Shown in pieces: positions 1-7,746 of a stretch of DNA of 64,000 nt; within the stretch, counting starts at the first letter, position 1, and every line of letters begins with the position of its first letter. Origin of the DNA: Terribium retamae (lineage in GTDB: Bacteria > Pseudomonadota > Alphaproteobacteria > Rhizobiales > Rhizobiaceae); the NCBI RefSeq assembly GCF_022347545.1, contig NZ_JAKREW010000010.1, positions 97,423 through 161,422 of the forward strand. The letters are read 5' to 3'. The translations under genes were made by a program, and so were the position numbers. The notes beneath the pieces were generated by a model that had not been told where the DNA came from, ran no database searches, and saw only the letters and a program-made list of their open reading frames with translations.

Positions 1-784
1 TGGTGAAGCGCACGGAGTTCTCGACGATCGTCGGATGCGCTTTCAGCTTGCGCCCGGTCGCGGCCGAACCCGTGAAGGTCACGACATCCTGGCAGTCGAC
101 ATGGTCGAGCAGGTCCCCGACCGAACCGCTGACAAGCTGCAGCGCGCCTTTGGGCAAAATGTCGAGATCGATGATGCGGCGTACCATCAGCTCGGTCAGG
201 TAGGCTGTCTGGCTGGCCGGTTTCACGATTGCCGGCATGCCGGCAAGCAATGTGGGAGCGAGCTTTTCCAGCATGCCCCAGCAGGGGAAATTGAAGGCGT
301 TGATGTGGATCGCCACGCCTTCCAGCGGCGTCAGGATATGCTGGCCGGAAAACGTGTTGTCGCGCGACAGGAGCTCGACGTCGCCATCGACCAGCGTGCG
401 CGTGTTGGGCAGTTCGCGCCGGCCCTTCGAGGCGTAGGAAAGCAGCGTGCCGATGCCGCCTTCGATGTCGATCCAGCTGTCGGTGCGGGTAGCACCTGTC
501 GCCGTCGACAGCGCGTAGAATTCTTCCTTGGCTTCCATCAGCGCCTGGCCGAGTGCCTTCAGCATCAGCGCTCGCTCATGGAAACTCATCTTGCGCAGTG
601 CCGGATTGCCGGTCTCGCGGCCAAAGCTCAGCGCCGCCTTCAGGTCGATGCCACTTGCATCGATCAGGGCCACCGGTTCGCCGGTCGCCGCATCGAGCAG
701 CGGCACCGCTTTGCCGGCACCGCGCACCCATTGCCCGGCGATATAGGATTCCAGCTGGCGGATATTTCTCACGGGCGCGTTCAT
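1..784 (-). CDS. paaZ: PaaZ, oxepin-CoA hydrolase / 3-oxo-5,6-dehydrosuberyl-CoA semialdehyde dehydrogenase (N-terminal part only)
   Basis: PaaZ opens the oxepin-CoA ring and oxidises the resulting aldehyde in aerobic phenylacetate degradation. About 261 N-terminal residues are visible; the gene runs off the left window edge. They form an aldehyde-dehydrogenase domain with the INAFNFPCWG segment near residue 155 and an FTGSAATG NAD-binding turn near the edge. The C-terminal MaoC-like hydratase domain of the family would lie outside the window, so bifunctionality is not proven here. The start ATG (MNAPVRN) lies 39 bases after the stop of the upstream PaaA/PaaC-family gene, so it is probably the last visible member of the paa operon. 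Confidence 0.9.
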   Translation of the reverse strand, partial: MNAPVRNIRQLESYIAGQWVRGAGKAVPLLDAATGEPVALIDASGIDLKAALSFGRETGNPALRKMSFHERALMLKALGQALMEAKEEFYALSTATGATRTDSWIDIEGGIGTLLSYASKGRRELPNTRTLVDGDVELLSRDNTFSGQHILTPLEGVAIHINAFNFPCWGMLEKLAPTLLAGMPAIVKPASQTAYLTELMVRRIIDLDILPKGALQLVSGSVGDLLDHVDCQDVVTFTGSAATGRKLKAHPTIVENSVRFT

Positions 785-823
785 GGCTGGCTCCTCGATG
801 GCTGTGAAAAGGCAGGCAGGGGA

Positions 824-1600
824 TCAGCGCAAGCCGATATCGCCCAGCAAACCGTCGACCTGGCGCGTCCATTCCGCTGCGAGTTCCGCATTGCCGGTAT
901 GGCGCAGGCCAAATTTCTTCTGCGTGTCGAAATGCTGGGAGGCTGTGGCACCGAAGCTTGCCGCGACACGCGGCTGCCAATAGGCGATCGATGCCGCTGC
1001 GGCCGGCCTGGTGGCCTTGTCCTGCAGCAGCTTGCGCAGACCTTCCTCGCCGAGTTCCATGTGTCGGCGCTCGCGCGGCAGGATTGCCCGGAAGATGTCG
1101 CCCAGCGGCTGGTAGGACAGCCTGGAGAACTCGTCGAGCTGGATGGTGACTGCCCGGCCCATCAGCACGTTCATGACGACGGCATCGAGCCAGTCCTGCA
1201 GTGGATAATGCAGTACGGCCAGCCGCATGTCCGAACCATGGCGAGCCGCGCCCAGATCGCTGTCGCGGGCGACGCGCGCCGTCCAGGGGTGATGGTTTGC
1301 ATAGCGTGAAACATCGGCGCCGAACTCGCCCATCACGGCAAGCACGCGCTCGGCATGGTCGAGTTTCTCCAGCACGATGCGTGAGGCCGCGATACGTTCC
1401 TTGATGCCGGGGCCCTGGTTGATGATGTCGGCAAAACCGGCGGCACCGGCCAGCTCGCTGTCGACGAAGGTCGCCATCAATCGCAGCAATTCGCCGCGGT
1501 AGCGCGGCGGCGCGTTTTCCGGTGTCGTCAGCTTGCCGCCCTGGGCGAGATAGTCTTCCAGCGGCATGGTTTCGGTGGCGGCGTCCGGCTCACTGGTCAT
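824..1600 (-). CDS. Phenylacetic acid catabolic protein, extra PaaA/PaaC family member
   Basis: A 258-residue protein of the ferritin-like PaaA/PaaC family (Pfam PF05138 by recollection). It is neither PaaA nor PaaC, since both occur upstream. One clear ExxH-type iron motif is visible (ERRH in the second half). The matching first-half position reads LDHAE rather than ExxH, so a complete di-iron site is doubtful. Its start overlaps the paaE stop by 11 bases, which suggests translational coupling. It could be an accessory or regulatory subunit of the epoxidase, or a second oxygenase-like protein; its role is inference. Confidence 0.8.
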   Translation of the reverse strand: MTSEPDAATETMPLEDYLAQGGKLTTPENAPPRYRGELLRLMATFVDSELAGAAGFADIINQGPGIKERIAASRIVLEKLDHAERVLAVMGEFGADVSRYANHHPWTARVARDSDLGAARHGSDMRLAVLHYPLQDWLDAVVMNVLMGRAVTIQLDEFSRLSYQPLGDIFRAILPRERRHMELGEEGLRKLLQDKATRPAAAASIAYWQPRVAASFGATASQHFDTQKKFGLRHTGNAELAAEWTRQVDGLLGDIGLR

Positions 1601-2663
1601 AGGTCACCACCACATGGTCCGACAAAGGATGGCACTGGCAGGTCAGCACATAGCCCTGGCGCACCTCGTAGTCCTCCAGCGCGTGGTTGGTCTCCATCTC
1701 GACCTCGCCCTCCAGGACCATGGCGCGGCAGGTCGAGCAGACGCCGGCCTTACAGGCATAGGGCGCGTCGAGGCTGGCAGCCAGTGCTGCCTCCAGAAGG
1801 GTTTCACCCCTCTTCGCCATCTCGATGACGCGGGTGGAGCCGTCGAGCGTGATCGTCGCCTTGCAGGTTTCGGCCCGGGCGCCGTCCTCCGCGGTCTTGA
1901 CGACATGCTTGGCGCGGCGCGGAGCGGAGGCAAACAGCTCGAACTTGATCTGGTCGTCGCGCAGCCCGTGTTCGCGCAACGATGCGGCGATAGCCAGCAT
2001 CATCGGCTCTGGTCCGCAGATGAAGGCCATGTCGATGGCCGCGATGTTGACCCAACCCTTGAACAGGCGAGCGCATTTCTCGGCATCGATGCGGCCCGAG
2101 AACAGGTCGATCTCCTGCGCCTCGCTCTCCAGCACATGCACTACGTTGAAGCGGCCGAGATGGGTGTTCTTGATGTCCTCCAGTTCCTCGCGGAACATGA
2201 TCGAGTTGATCGAACGGTTGCCGTAGATCAGGGTGAAGCGCGACTTGGGTTCGCGTGCCAGCGTCGTCTTGATCAGTGACAGCACCGGCGTGATGCCGCT
2301 GCCGCCGGCAAAGCCAAGATAATGCCGGCTTACTTCGGGCTGCAGCGGCACATGGAAAGCGCCCATCGGAGCCATGGCTTCCAGCGCATCGCCTGCTTTC
2401 AGTTCCTCATTGGCCCAGGTTGAAAAGGCTCCGCCATCGACACGCTTTATGCCGACCTTGAGCAGCCCTTCGTCCTTCCCTGCACAGATGGAATAGGAGC
2501 GGCGCAACTCCTCGCCGTCGAAGGTGCGGCGGAAGGTCAGGTATTGCCCTTGCGTGAAATCGAAGGCCTGTCGGTCCTCGTCGCGCGGGGCGAGTGTCAC
2601 CACCACGGCGTCACGGGTTTCACGGCGGACATCGGTGACCTCGAGGGGAAAGAAGCGGGCCAT
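1590..2663 (-). CDS. paaE: Phenylacetyl-CoA 1,2-epoxidase reductase subunit PaaE
   Basis: A 357-residue reductase that passes electrons from NADPH through FAD and a 2Fe-2S centre to the PaaABC oxygenase. The N-terminal two thirds is a ferredoxin-NADP reductase fold, with the flavin motif RRSYSIC and the nucleotide-binding segment GFAGGSGITPVLS. The C-terminal third is a plant-type ferredoxin with CKAGVCSTC followed about 29 residues later by the fourth cysteine (LTCQC). Length and domain order are normal for PaaE. It follows paaD by 7 bases. Confidence 0.95.
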   Translation of the reverse strand: MARFFPLEVTDVRRETRDAVVVTLAPRDEDRQAFDFTQGQYLTFRRTFDGEELRRSYSICAGKDEGLLKVGIKRVDGGAFSTWANEELKAGDALEAMAPMGAFHVPLQPEVSRHYLGFAGGSGITPVLSLIKTTLAREPKSRFTLIYGNRSINSIMFREELEDIKNTHLGRFNVVHVLESEAQEIDLFSGRIDAEKCARLFKGWVNIAAIDMAFICGPEPMMLAIAASLREHGLRDDQIKFELFASAPRRAKHVVKTAEDGARAETCKATITLDGSTRVIEMAKRGETLLEAALAASLDAPYACKAGVCSTCRAMVLEGEVEMETNHALEDYEVRQGYVLTCQCHPLSDHVVVTYDQ

Positions 2664-2670
2664 CGGCGCC

Positions 2671-3174
2671 TCAGATGCTCTTGAAATAATCGAAGGGTTC
2701 CAGGCACTCGGTGCAGCGGTAGTGCGCCTTGCATGGTGTGGAGCCGAACTGGCTGATGCGCTCGGTTTTCACCGAGCCGCATTGTGGGCATGAGACGTTC
2801 AGTGGCTTGAGCGCGCCCGCGCAGGCCGCTGTGCCTTCTTGGGGTGGGGCGATGCCATAGGCGGTCAGTTTCTCGCGGCCCTCGGCGCTGATCCAGGCCG
2901 TGGTCCAGGCGGGCGACAGCTGCCGCTTGAGTTCGAGCTTTTCGATGCCGTGTTCGATCAGGGTCCGTTCGATTTCGAGATTGATGACGCCGGTTGCGGG
3001 GCAGCCCGAATAGGTTGGCGTCACCGTGACTTCCAGCGTGTCTCCGCGCCAAGCGACATCGCGGATGATGCCAAGGTCGATCAGCGAGATGACCGGGATT
3101 TCCGGATCCGGGATTTTTGCGAGCCACGACCGGATCTGGCTCAGGCGTGGTCGTGTGATGGTGGCGACGCTCAT
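2671..3174 (-). CDS. paaD: PaaD, Fe-S/metal maturation protein of the epoxidase
   Basis: A 167-residue protein with an N-terminal DUF59/MIP18-type domain (IPDPEIPVISLIDLGI) and a C-terminal zinc ribbon (CPQCGS ... CTECLEPF). PaaD is needed for phenylacetyl-CoA epoxidase activity, probably for iron-sulfur or di-iron centre assembly. I chose the internal ATG (MSVATITRP) rather than the longer open frame, because it lies 7 bases after the paaC stop and begins the conserved region. Confidence 0.93.
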   Translation of the reverse strand: MSVATITRPRLSQIRSWLAKIPDPEIPVISLIDLGIIRDVAWRGDTLEVTVTPTYSGCPATGVINLEIERTLIEHGIEKLELKRQLSPAWTTAWISAEGREKLTAYGIAPPQEGTAACAGALKPLNVSCPQCGSVKTERISQFGSTPCKAHYRCTECLEPFDYFKSI

Positions 3175-3181
3175 AGCGGCC

Positions 3182-3943
3182 TCACCATTTCGCGCCGGGA
3201 TAGGCACGCTGCAGGAACTGCATCTCGGCCAGGATGAAACCGAGATGCTCGGAATGCACGCCGCGCTTGCCGCCCTTCTGGGCATAGCTCTTGTCGGGCG
3301 CCTTCAGCGTGGCCTCGGCCAGGGTGCGGCCGACATGCTGATCCCAAGCGGGACGCAAGGAGGCTGGTGCCGGCGCTATGCCTGCCGCTTCGAGCTCGTC
3401 GTCCAGCGCATCGCCCAGGAACATCTCGCCGGTATAGGGCCACAGGAAATCCAGCGCCGTTTGCATTCTTGCCTGGCTTTCGCGGGTTCCATCGCCCAGC
3501 CGCACGACCAGATCAGTGCTGCGCTCGAGATGATAGGCGACCTCCTTGGAGGCTTTCTCCGCGATCTCGGCAATGCGCTTGTCGCTGGAATTGATCAGCG
3601 CCTTCAGCATCGGCAGGTGCCAGGCATCGAACAGGAACTGGCGCATGATGGTGCGGCCGAAATCGCCATTGGGCTGCTCGACCAGCAGCAGATTGCGATA
3701 GCCGGAGGCATCACGCAGGAAGGCCAGCGTGTCGGCCGTCTTGCCCCGGCCTTCGATCTCGCAGGCAAGACCGAGCCAAAGCTGCGCCTGGCCGACATGG
3801 TCGAGTGCCGTGTTGGCGAGCGCGATGTCTTCCTCGAGCGCTGGCGAATGCCCGCACCATTCGGAATCGCGATGGCCGAGGATCAGGCAGTTGTCCCCCA
3901 TCCGCGTTGCGAACTCCGCTATGGCTGCCGACGTGACACCCAT
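3182..3943 (-). CDS. paaC: Phenylacetyl-CoA epoxidase structural subunit PaaC
   Basis: A 253-residue ferritin-like protein, the partner subunit of PaaA in the oxygenase core. It has the family-typical EWCGHSPALEEDIALAN segment followed by LDHVGQAQLWL. It lacks the paired ExxH motifs of PaaA, as expected of the non-catalytic subunit. Its ATG overlaps the paaB stop in a TGATG junction; a GTG three bases further upstream is also possible. Confidence 0.94.
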   Translation of the reverse strand: MGVTSAAIAEFATRMGDNCLILGHRDSEWCGHSPALEEDIALANTALDHVGQAQLWLGLACEIEGRGKTADTLAFLRDASGYRNLLLVEQPNGDFGRTIMRQFLFDAWHLPMLKALINSSDKRIAEIAEKASKEVAYHLERSTDLVVRLGDGTRESQARMQTALDFLWPYTGEMFLGDALDDELEAAGIAPAPASLRPAWDQHVGRTLAEATLKAPDKSYAQKGGKRGVHSEHLGFILAEMQFLQRAYPGAKW

Positions 3944-4227
3944 CACATGTGTCCTACTTCGTCCGGCACGTCGAAGAAGGTCGGATGCCGGTAGACCTTG
4001 GAATTGGCAGGGTCGAACAGCGGACCTTTTTCCGATGGCGCGCTGGCCACCACATCGGACGAGCGAACCACCCAGATGCTCACGCCTTCATTGCGGCGGG
4101 TGTAGACGTCGCGCGCATTGTGGATCGCCATCTTGGCGTCCGGCGCGTGCAGGCTGCCGACATGCCGGTGGTTGAGGCCGTGCTGGCCGCGGATGAAGAC
4201 CTCCCACAGGGGCCACTCGCTTGTCAT
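3943..4227 (-). CDS. paaB: Phenylacetyl-CoA epoxidase subunit PaaB
   Basis: A 94-residue small subunit of the phenylacetyl-CoA 1,2-epoxidase, thought to bridge PaaAC units. It begins MTSEWPLWEVFIR, a characteristic PaaB start, and carries HVGSLHA and the central NARDVYTRR segment. Length is normal. It lies between paaA (19-base gap) and paaC (overlapping stop and start), which confirms the standard paaABCDE order. Confidence 0.95.
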   Translation of the reverse strand: MTSEWPLWEVFIRGQHGLNHRHVGSLHAPDAKMAIHNARDVYTRRNEGVSIWVVRSSDVVASAPSEKGPLFDPANSKVYRHPTFFDVPDEVGHM

Positions 4228-4246
4228 GTCAGGCTCCTTTACGGTT

Positions 4247-5245
4247 CTACGCTGCGGCAGCCGGCGTCTCGCGGGCGGCATGCTTTTCGGCATAGGCGGT
4301 GAGCGCGTCTCGGAACCAGGCGCCGTCGTCCCAGGCCTTGCGGCGGGCTTCCAGCCGCTCGCGATTGCAGGGACCGTTGCCGGCAATCACTTCGAAGAAC
4401 TCGGTCCAATCCGGCTCGCCGAAATCGTGGCCACCCTTTTCCTCGTTCCACTTCAGGTCCGGGTCGGGAATGGTAAGGCCAAGGAATTTCGCCTGCGGTA
4501 CGGTCTGGTCGACGAATTTCTGGCGCAGCGCGTCATTGGAGTCTTGCTTGATATTCCACGCCATCGACTGGGCCGAGTGCACCGAGGCGTCGTCCGATGG
4601 GCCGAACATCATCAGTGAAGGCCACCACCAGCGGTTCAGCGCGTCCTGTGCCATCGCCTTCTGCTCGGGCGTGCCGTTGCACAGCACGGTCAGGATGTCG
4701 AAGCCCTGGCGCTGGTGGAAGCTCTCTTCCTTGCAGATGCGCACCATGGCGCGGGCGTAAGGCCCGTAGGAACAGCGCTGCAGCGGCACCTGGTTCATGA
4801 TCGCAGCGCCATCGACAAGCCAGCCGATCGCGCCGATATCGGCCCAGGTCAGTGTCGGATAGTTGAAGATCGAGGAGTATTTCGCCTTGCCGGAATGCAG
4901 CTGGCCGTACATCTCGTCGCGGCTGATGCCGAGCGTCTCGGCAGCGCAATAGAGGTAGAGCCCATGGCCGGCTTCGTCCTGCACCTTGGCGAGCAGGATC
5001 GCCTTGCGCTCCAGTGTCGGTGCACGCGTGATCCAGTTGCCTTCGGGCAGCTGTCCGACGATCTCGGAATGGGCGTGCTGGGAAATCTGTCGGATCAGCG
5101 TCTTGCGATAGGCTTCCGGCATCCATTCCTTCGGCTCGATCTTCTGACCGGCGTCGATGCGCTCCTGAAAGGCACGTTCCTGCGGCTCCATCTCGTCCAG
5201 GCTCTTCACCTTGGCCGCATCCGTCTTGACCATCTGTGCATACAT
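4247..5245 (-). CDS. paaA: Phenylacetyl-CoA 1,2-epoxidase catalytic subunit PaaA
   Basis: A 332-residue di-iron oxygenase subunit that epoxidises the ring of phenylacetyl-CoA. Both iron-binding ExxH motifs are visible: DEAGH near residue 92 and KEESFH near residue 173. The N-terminal region ([15 protein letters not shown]) and the tail ([15 protein letters not shown]) are typical of PaaA. It is the first gene of the operon. A good Shine-Dalgarno (AAAGGAGACGTCGCC) precedes the ATG, and a palindromic operator lies about 180 bases upstream. Confidence 0.96.
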   Translation of the reverse strand: MYAQMVKTDAAKVKSLDEMEPQERAFQERIDAGQKIEPKEWMPEAYRKTLIRQISQHAHSEIVGQLPEGNWITRAPTLERKAILLAKVQDEAGHGLYLYCAAETLGISRDEMYGQLHSGKAKYSSIFNYPTLTWADIGAIGWLVDGAAIMNQVPLQRCSYGPYARAMVRICKEESFHQRQGFDILTVLCNGTPEQKAMAQDALNRWWWPSLMMFGPSDDASVHSAQSMAWNIKQDSNDALRQKFVDQTVPQAKFLGLTIPDPDLKWNEEKGGHDFGEPDWTEFFEVIAGNGPCNRERLEARRKAWDDGAWFRDALTAYAEKHAARETPAAAA

Positions 5246-5272
5246 GGCGACGTCTCCTTTGCTGGGCGCGTA

Positions 5273-5386
5273 TCAGACGCGCCGGACGATCGATGGATTG
5301 AGAGAAGTCAAATCCCCAGCGTGAAAAACGAGCGGCGCATGGCCCGACGGCGCGCACATCGCATTGCGGATGAAAGCTTCCGGCAT
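5273..5386 (-). pseudogene. 37-codon reading frame resembling the start of a 3-oxoadipyl-CoA thiolase
   Basis: The frame starts with MPEAFIRNAMCAPSGH after a strong Shine-Dalgarno (GGAGGAAACCC). PaaJ/PcaF thiolases typically begin M(P/R)EAFI(C/V)DAxRTPIGR, so I read this as the decayed 5' end of a paaJ or pcaF gene whose remainder has gone. It stops 28 bases before the paaA start. The alternative is a translated leader peptide that happens to look similar. The family memory is solid; the remnant interpretation is inference. Confidence 0.4.
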
Positions 5387-5424
5387 GGGTTTCCTCCCCG
5401 TCGGATCGCCTGACTGTGTAATTC

Positions 5425-5438
5425 ACCGACCGGTCGGT
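5425..5438. promoter_or_regulatory. Palindromic operator, PaaR/TetR type
   Basis: ACCGACCGGTCGGT is a perfect 14-base inverted repeat upstream of paaA. TetR-family PaaR repressors of phenylacetate genes are known to bind ACCGACC-type palindromes, so this is the likely operator of the paa operon. The paaR gene itself is not in the window. Confidence 0.65.
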
Positions 5439-5689
5439 CATTTAATTGCACAGAATGGCCCGGAGATCAACCGCAAACTGCGTTTGGCCTGCCTGCCGCC
5501 GTGTTCGACTTGTCGGCGCTCGCCCCGACTGGGCTGCAATTGCGTCTGGCTGATCATTGCCTGACTTGTAGGCCGTCACTCAGGATCGCGTAGGCTTCGA
5601 TGCGCGGCATTTCCAGCAGACGCGCCGGCAAATCGCGATCATTTTGCCCTCTGAAGCAGCATCTATGGTGGGCGCTGACCCTATAACAC

Positions 5690-6133
5690 TCAATAGTTCG
5701 GCAGCGCATAGCCCCGTTTCTGCAGGTTTTCAGCTACCTTGCGCCGCGCGACGAAGAAATCCGGTGGCCGGTTGGCGCGCGAATGCGCGATTTCTTCGAC
5801 CGAATAGGGTTTGAAGGGCTCGGTGAGTGAGCCTTTCGCCAGCGCCGGCACCAGCCAGTTCATCAGCGTAGCCACGTCCTTGTCATTGAGACCGGAATTC
5901 ATGATGCCGGGCGCCTGCGTGAGGAACGTTCGAGATTCCGCCGATTTCATAAACGTGCCGACATTGCCGGCGAGCGCCGGGATGCCGCCTACTGTTGCTG
6001 CATTGCCCTGCAGGCCATGACAGCCAGAGCAATGCAGCCTGTAGAGGATCTGGCCGCTCTCAGAAGCGCGCGCCGAACCGAGGCTGACCACGGCGACCAT
6101 CGAAACGAGCAGTGCGGCGAGGGTTATTCTCAT
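5690..6133 (-). CDS. Periplasmic monohaem cytochrome c (second of two)
   Basis: A 147-residue exported cytochrome with one haem motif (CSGCH) near residue 39 and probable axial methionine in the APGIMNSGL segment. The ATG at MRITLAALLVSM begins a clean signal peptide ending near SARA; the longer upstream frame overlaps the previous gene and is unlikely. It is the last gene of the aromatic amine dehydrogenase operon, 4 bases after the first cytochrome. It may carry electrons from the dehydrogenase to the respiratory chain. The exact partner is inferred. Confidence 0.85.
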   Translation of the reverse strand: MRITLAALLVSMVAVVSLGSARASESGQILYRLHCSGCHGLQGNAATVGGIPALAGNVGTFMKSAESRTFLTQAPGIMNSGLNDKDVATLMNWLVPALAKGSLTEPFKPYSVEEIAHSRANRPPDFFVARRKVAENLQKRGYALPNY

Positions 6134-6137
6134 CGGC

Positions 6138-6581
6138 TCACTGCACCAGTTGCGACCGTGTTCCAAGAAGCGTCTTGTGATCGACTTTTTTAGCGCGCAG
6201 CGCTTCAACCTCTGTAGCGGTCAGCGGCTTGAAATCGGCCGGAGCGCTGTTCAGCTTGGCAAGGACATAATTTGCCAGCGTCGCGATCTCCTCGTCCTTG
6301 CGCTGCTTTTGCGCGGGCATGATGCCCTGATAAGTCCGTCCGGCGGCGGTCAGCTTGCCGGACAGGCCGTTCAGGATGATTTCCGGCACATAAAGGCGGC
6401 TATCCGGCTTGCCCGCCTTCGCCCATTCCGCGCCGGCCAGCGGCGGGGCCATGCCGGGTATACCTACGCCGCCCTTGCCGTGACAGGCCCCGCAGGTCTT
6501 AGTGAACAGGGCGACATCGTCAGCCAAGGCTCCGGTGGCGACCAACATCGTCAGCAAAAAAGCGATGCCGGCTTTAGCCAT
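6138..6581 (-). CDS. Periplasmic monohaem cytochrome c (first of two)
   Basis: A 147-residue exported class I cytochrome c with a signal peptide (MAKAGIAFLLTMLVATGALA), haem motif CGACH and a probable axial Met in GIMPAQ. It overlaps the end of the light-chain gene by 8 bases, so the two are probably co-translated. In methylamine dehydrogenase systems the acceptor is the copper protein amicyanin; no cupredoxin gene is present here, so these cytochromes are the likely electron acceptors. The role is inferred from position. Confidence 0.87.
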   Translation of the reverse strand: MAKAGIAFLLTMLVATGALADDVALFTKTCGACHGKGGVGIPGMAPPLAGAEWAKAGKPDSRLYVPEIILNGLSGKLTAAGRTYQGIMPAQKQRKDEEIATLANYVLAKLNSAPADFKPLTATEVEALRAKKVDHKTLLGTRSQLVQ

Positions 6582-7113
6582 TGCTGTTCCCAAGGCCGAC
6601 GACCGCCGCGACAGTGCAATGATAGTTGCTCTGCGTGTTGGCCATGCACCAGTTGATGTCGTTGTGCACGCCCATGCGGTAGCCGGGCCGTTCGCGCAGA
6701 TTGAAGTTGCACAGGCATTTGCCGCAGGAGGCGACGCCGCAGCAGTCGTTGTAGCTGATCAGATATTCCTTGCCATCGCCCGGATTCTGGCAGGTTCCGA
6801 CCCAAGTCACTGCCGACACCTGCGCATTGGGCGGGCATTGGTTGATGGTGCCGCCGCAGCAGGTGCATAGGAAGCCGTCGAGCGCGCAGTAGCGCCAGTA
6901 TTCGCACTCCTGATCGGTCTTTTCCGCGGCTGCGCGGGCCGTGCCGCCGCCATCACGATCGAAGGGCAGCAGCGGCATGATCGCGCCGCCGACGGCCACC
7001 TTTCCGACGAAGGACAGGAAGGTGCGACGACCGAGCCGGTGCGCCATTTGCCGCGATCCCCGCTCCGTGACGTGGTCGATGGCACCGAAGAGTTTGTCGA
7101 TCAGTTTCGACAT
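6574..7113 (-). CDS. aauA: Aromatic amine dehydrogenase light (beta) chain, TTQ-bearing
   Basis: A 179-residue precursor of the small subunit of a quinoprotein amine dehydrogenase. A twin-arginine signal (GRRTFLSFVG) precedes a mature part with 14 cysteines. The two tryptophans that form tryptophan tryptophylquinone are W104 (VTWVGTC) and W155 (NDINWC). Their spacing of 51 is the same as in methylamine dehydrogenase (57/108), and the DCCG segment is conserved. The preceding heavy chain is of the aromatic-amine type, so I call this AauA rather than MauA. It deaminates primary amines in the periplasm. Confidence 0.9.
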   Translation of the reverse strand: MSKLIDKLFGAIDHVTERGSRQMAHRLGRRTFLSFVGKVAVGGAIMPLLPFDRDGGGTARAAAEKTDQECEYWRYCALDGFLCTCCGGTINQCPPNAQVSAVTWVGTCQNPGDGKEYLISYNDCCGVASCGKCLCNFNLRERPGYRMGVHNDINWCMANTQSNYHCTVAAVVGLGNSNG

Positions 7114-7146
7114 AACGTGTCTCCCCTAATTCTAACCACGCATTGT

Positions 7147-7746
7147 TTAGCTACGCTGGGCGACTTCGGCTTCGATCCAGTTTTGTATCGAAGCCTGGCC
7201 GAGATCCTGCGCATTGAGAAGGCTTTCCAATTGCTCGCGTGAATTGACCAGGCCCTTGCCGCGCACTACGCCCTGCGGATCGAGCAGCACCGCGAAGGGA
7301 AGTCGATTGATGCGGTAGGTCATGCCAAGGTCGCGCGATAGAACGTATGGGAAGTCGCCGAGACCAGCGGCGCGGCGAAATTCGGTGTGTTCAAGCGCAT
7401 CGCCGTCGGAGGCGATGATGATGCCGAGCTTCTGCGCTTCCGCCTGCTTCAATGATTTGAGGACCGGTAGCAGCTTCTTGCAGACCGGGCAGGTGGTCGA
7501 CAGGAAGAACACCAGCGTGCTCTTCGGCGCCGGCAGCCCGAGCGTCAGCGGTTTGCCATCCAGCGTGAGCAGGTCGAAGCGCGGCGATTGTTCGCCGATC
7601 TTCGGGCCGGCGTCTGTCATCAGGGCGCCCATCGGCGCCACGCGTTCGAACAGGATGCCGACCTGTCTCGCCAGCGCGAAGACGACGATCAGGAGAACGA
7701 TGACGATCGCCCACAGGACGATCACGGCTACAACCAGCGGATCCAT
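7147..7746 (-). CDS. aauD: MauD/AauD-type thioredoxin-like maturation protein
   Basis: A 199-residue membrane-anchored thioredoxin-like protein: one N-terminal membrane helix (about residues 5-27) and a periplasmic thioredoxin fold with CPVC at residues 86-89. MauD-type proteins are needed to form or rearrange the many disulfides of the light chain. The start overlaps the stop of the MauE-type gene in a TGATG junction, and the light-chain gene follows 33 bases later, giving the B-E-D-A order known from mau and aau clusters. Confidence 0.92.
   Translation of the reverse strand: MDPLVVAVIVLWAIVIVLLIVVFALARQVGILFERVAPMGALMTDAGPKIGEQSPRFDLLTLDGKPLTLGLPAPKSTLVFFLSTTCPVCKKLLPVLKSLKQAEAQKLGIIIASDGDALEHTEFRRAAGLGDFPYVLSRDLGMTYRINRLPFAVLLDPQGVVRGKGLVNSREQLESLLNAQDLGQASIQNWIEAEVAQRS

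Larger units (their letters stand above)
5246..5689. other. Intergenic region upstream of paaA
   Basis: About 440 bases between paaA and the last cytochrome gene of the amine dehydrogenase operon. It holds the leader of the paa operon with a perfect 14-base palindrome, a 37-codon minus-strand reading frame with thiolase-like sequence, and otherwise no convincing gene. The 66-codon plus-strand frame at 5364-5564 has no family resemblance. Confidence 0.6.

Noticed and set aside
35..1309. A 424-codon plus-strand open frame opposite paaZ and the PaaA/PaaC-family gene.
   Set aside because: It is antisense to clear family members, has no recognisable domain and is explained by high GC content.
5364..5564. 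A 66-codon plus-strand frame in the paa leader.
   Set aside because: It lies antisense to the thiolase-like fragment and across the operator palindrome, and resembles no family.
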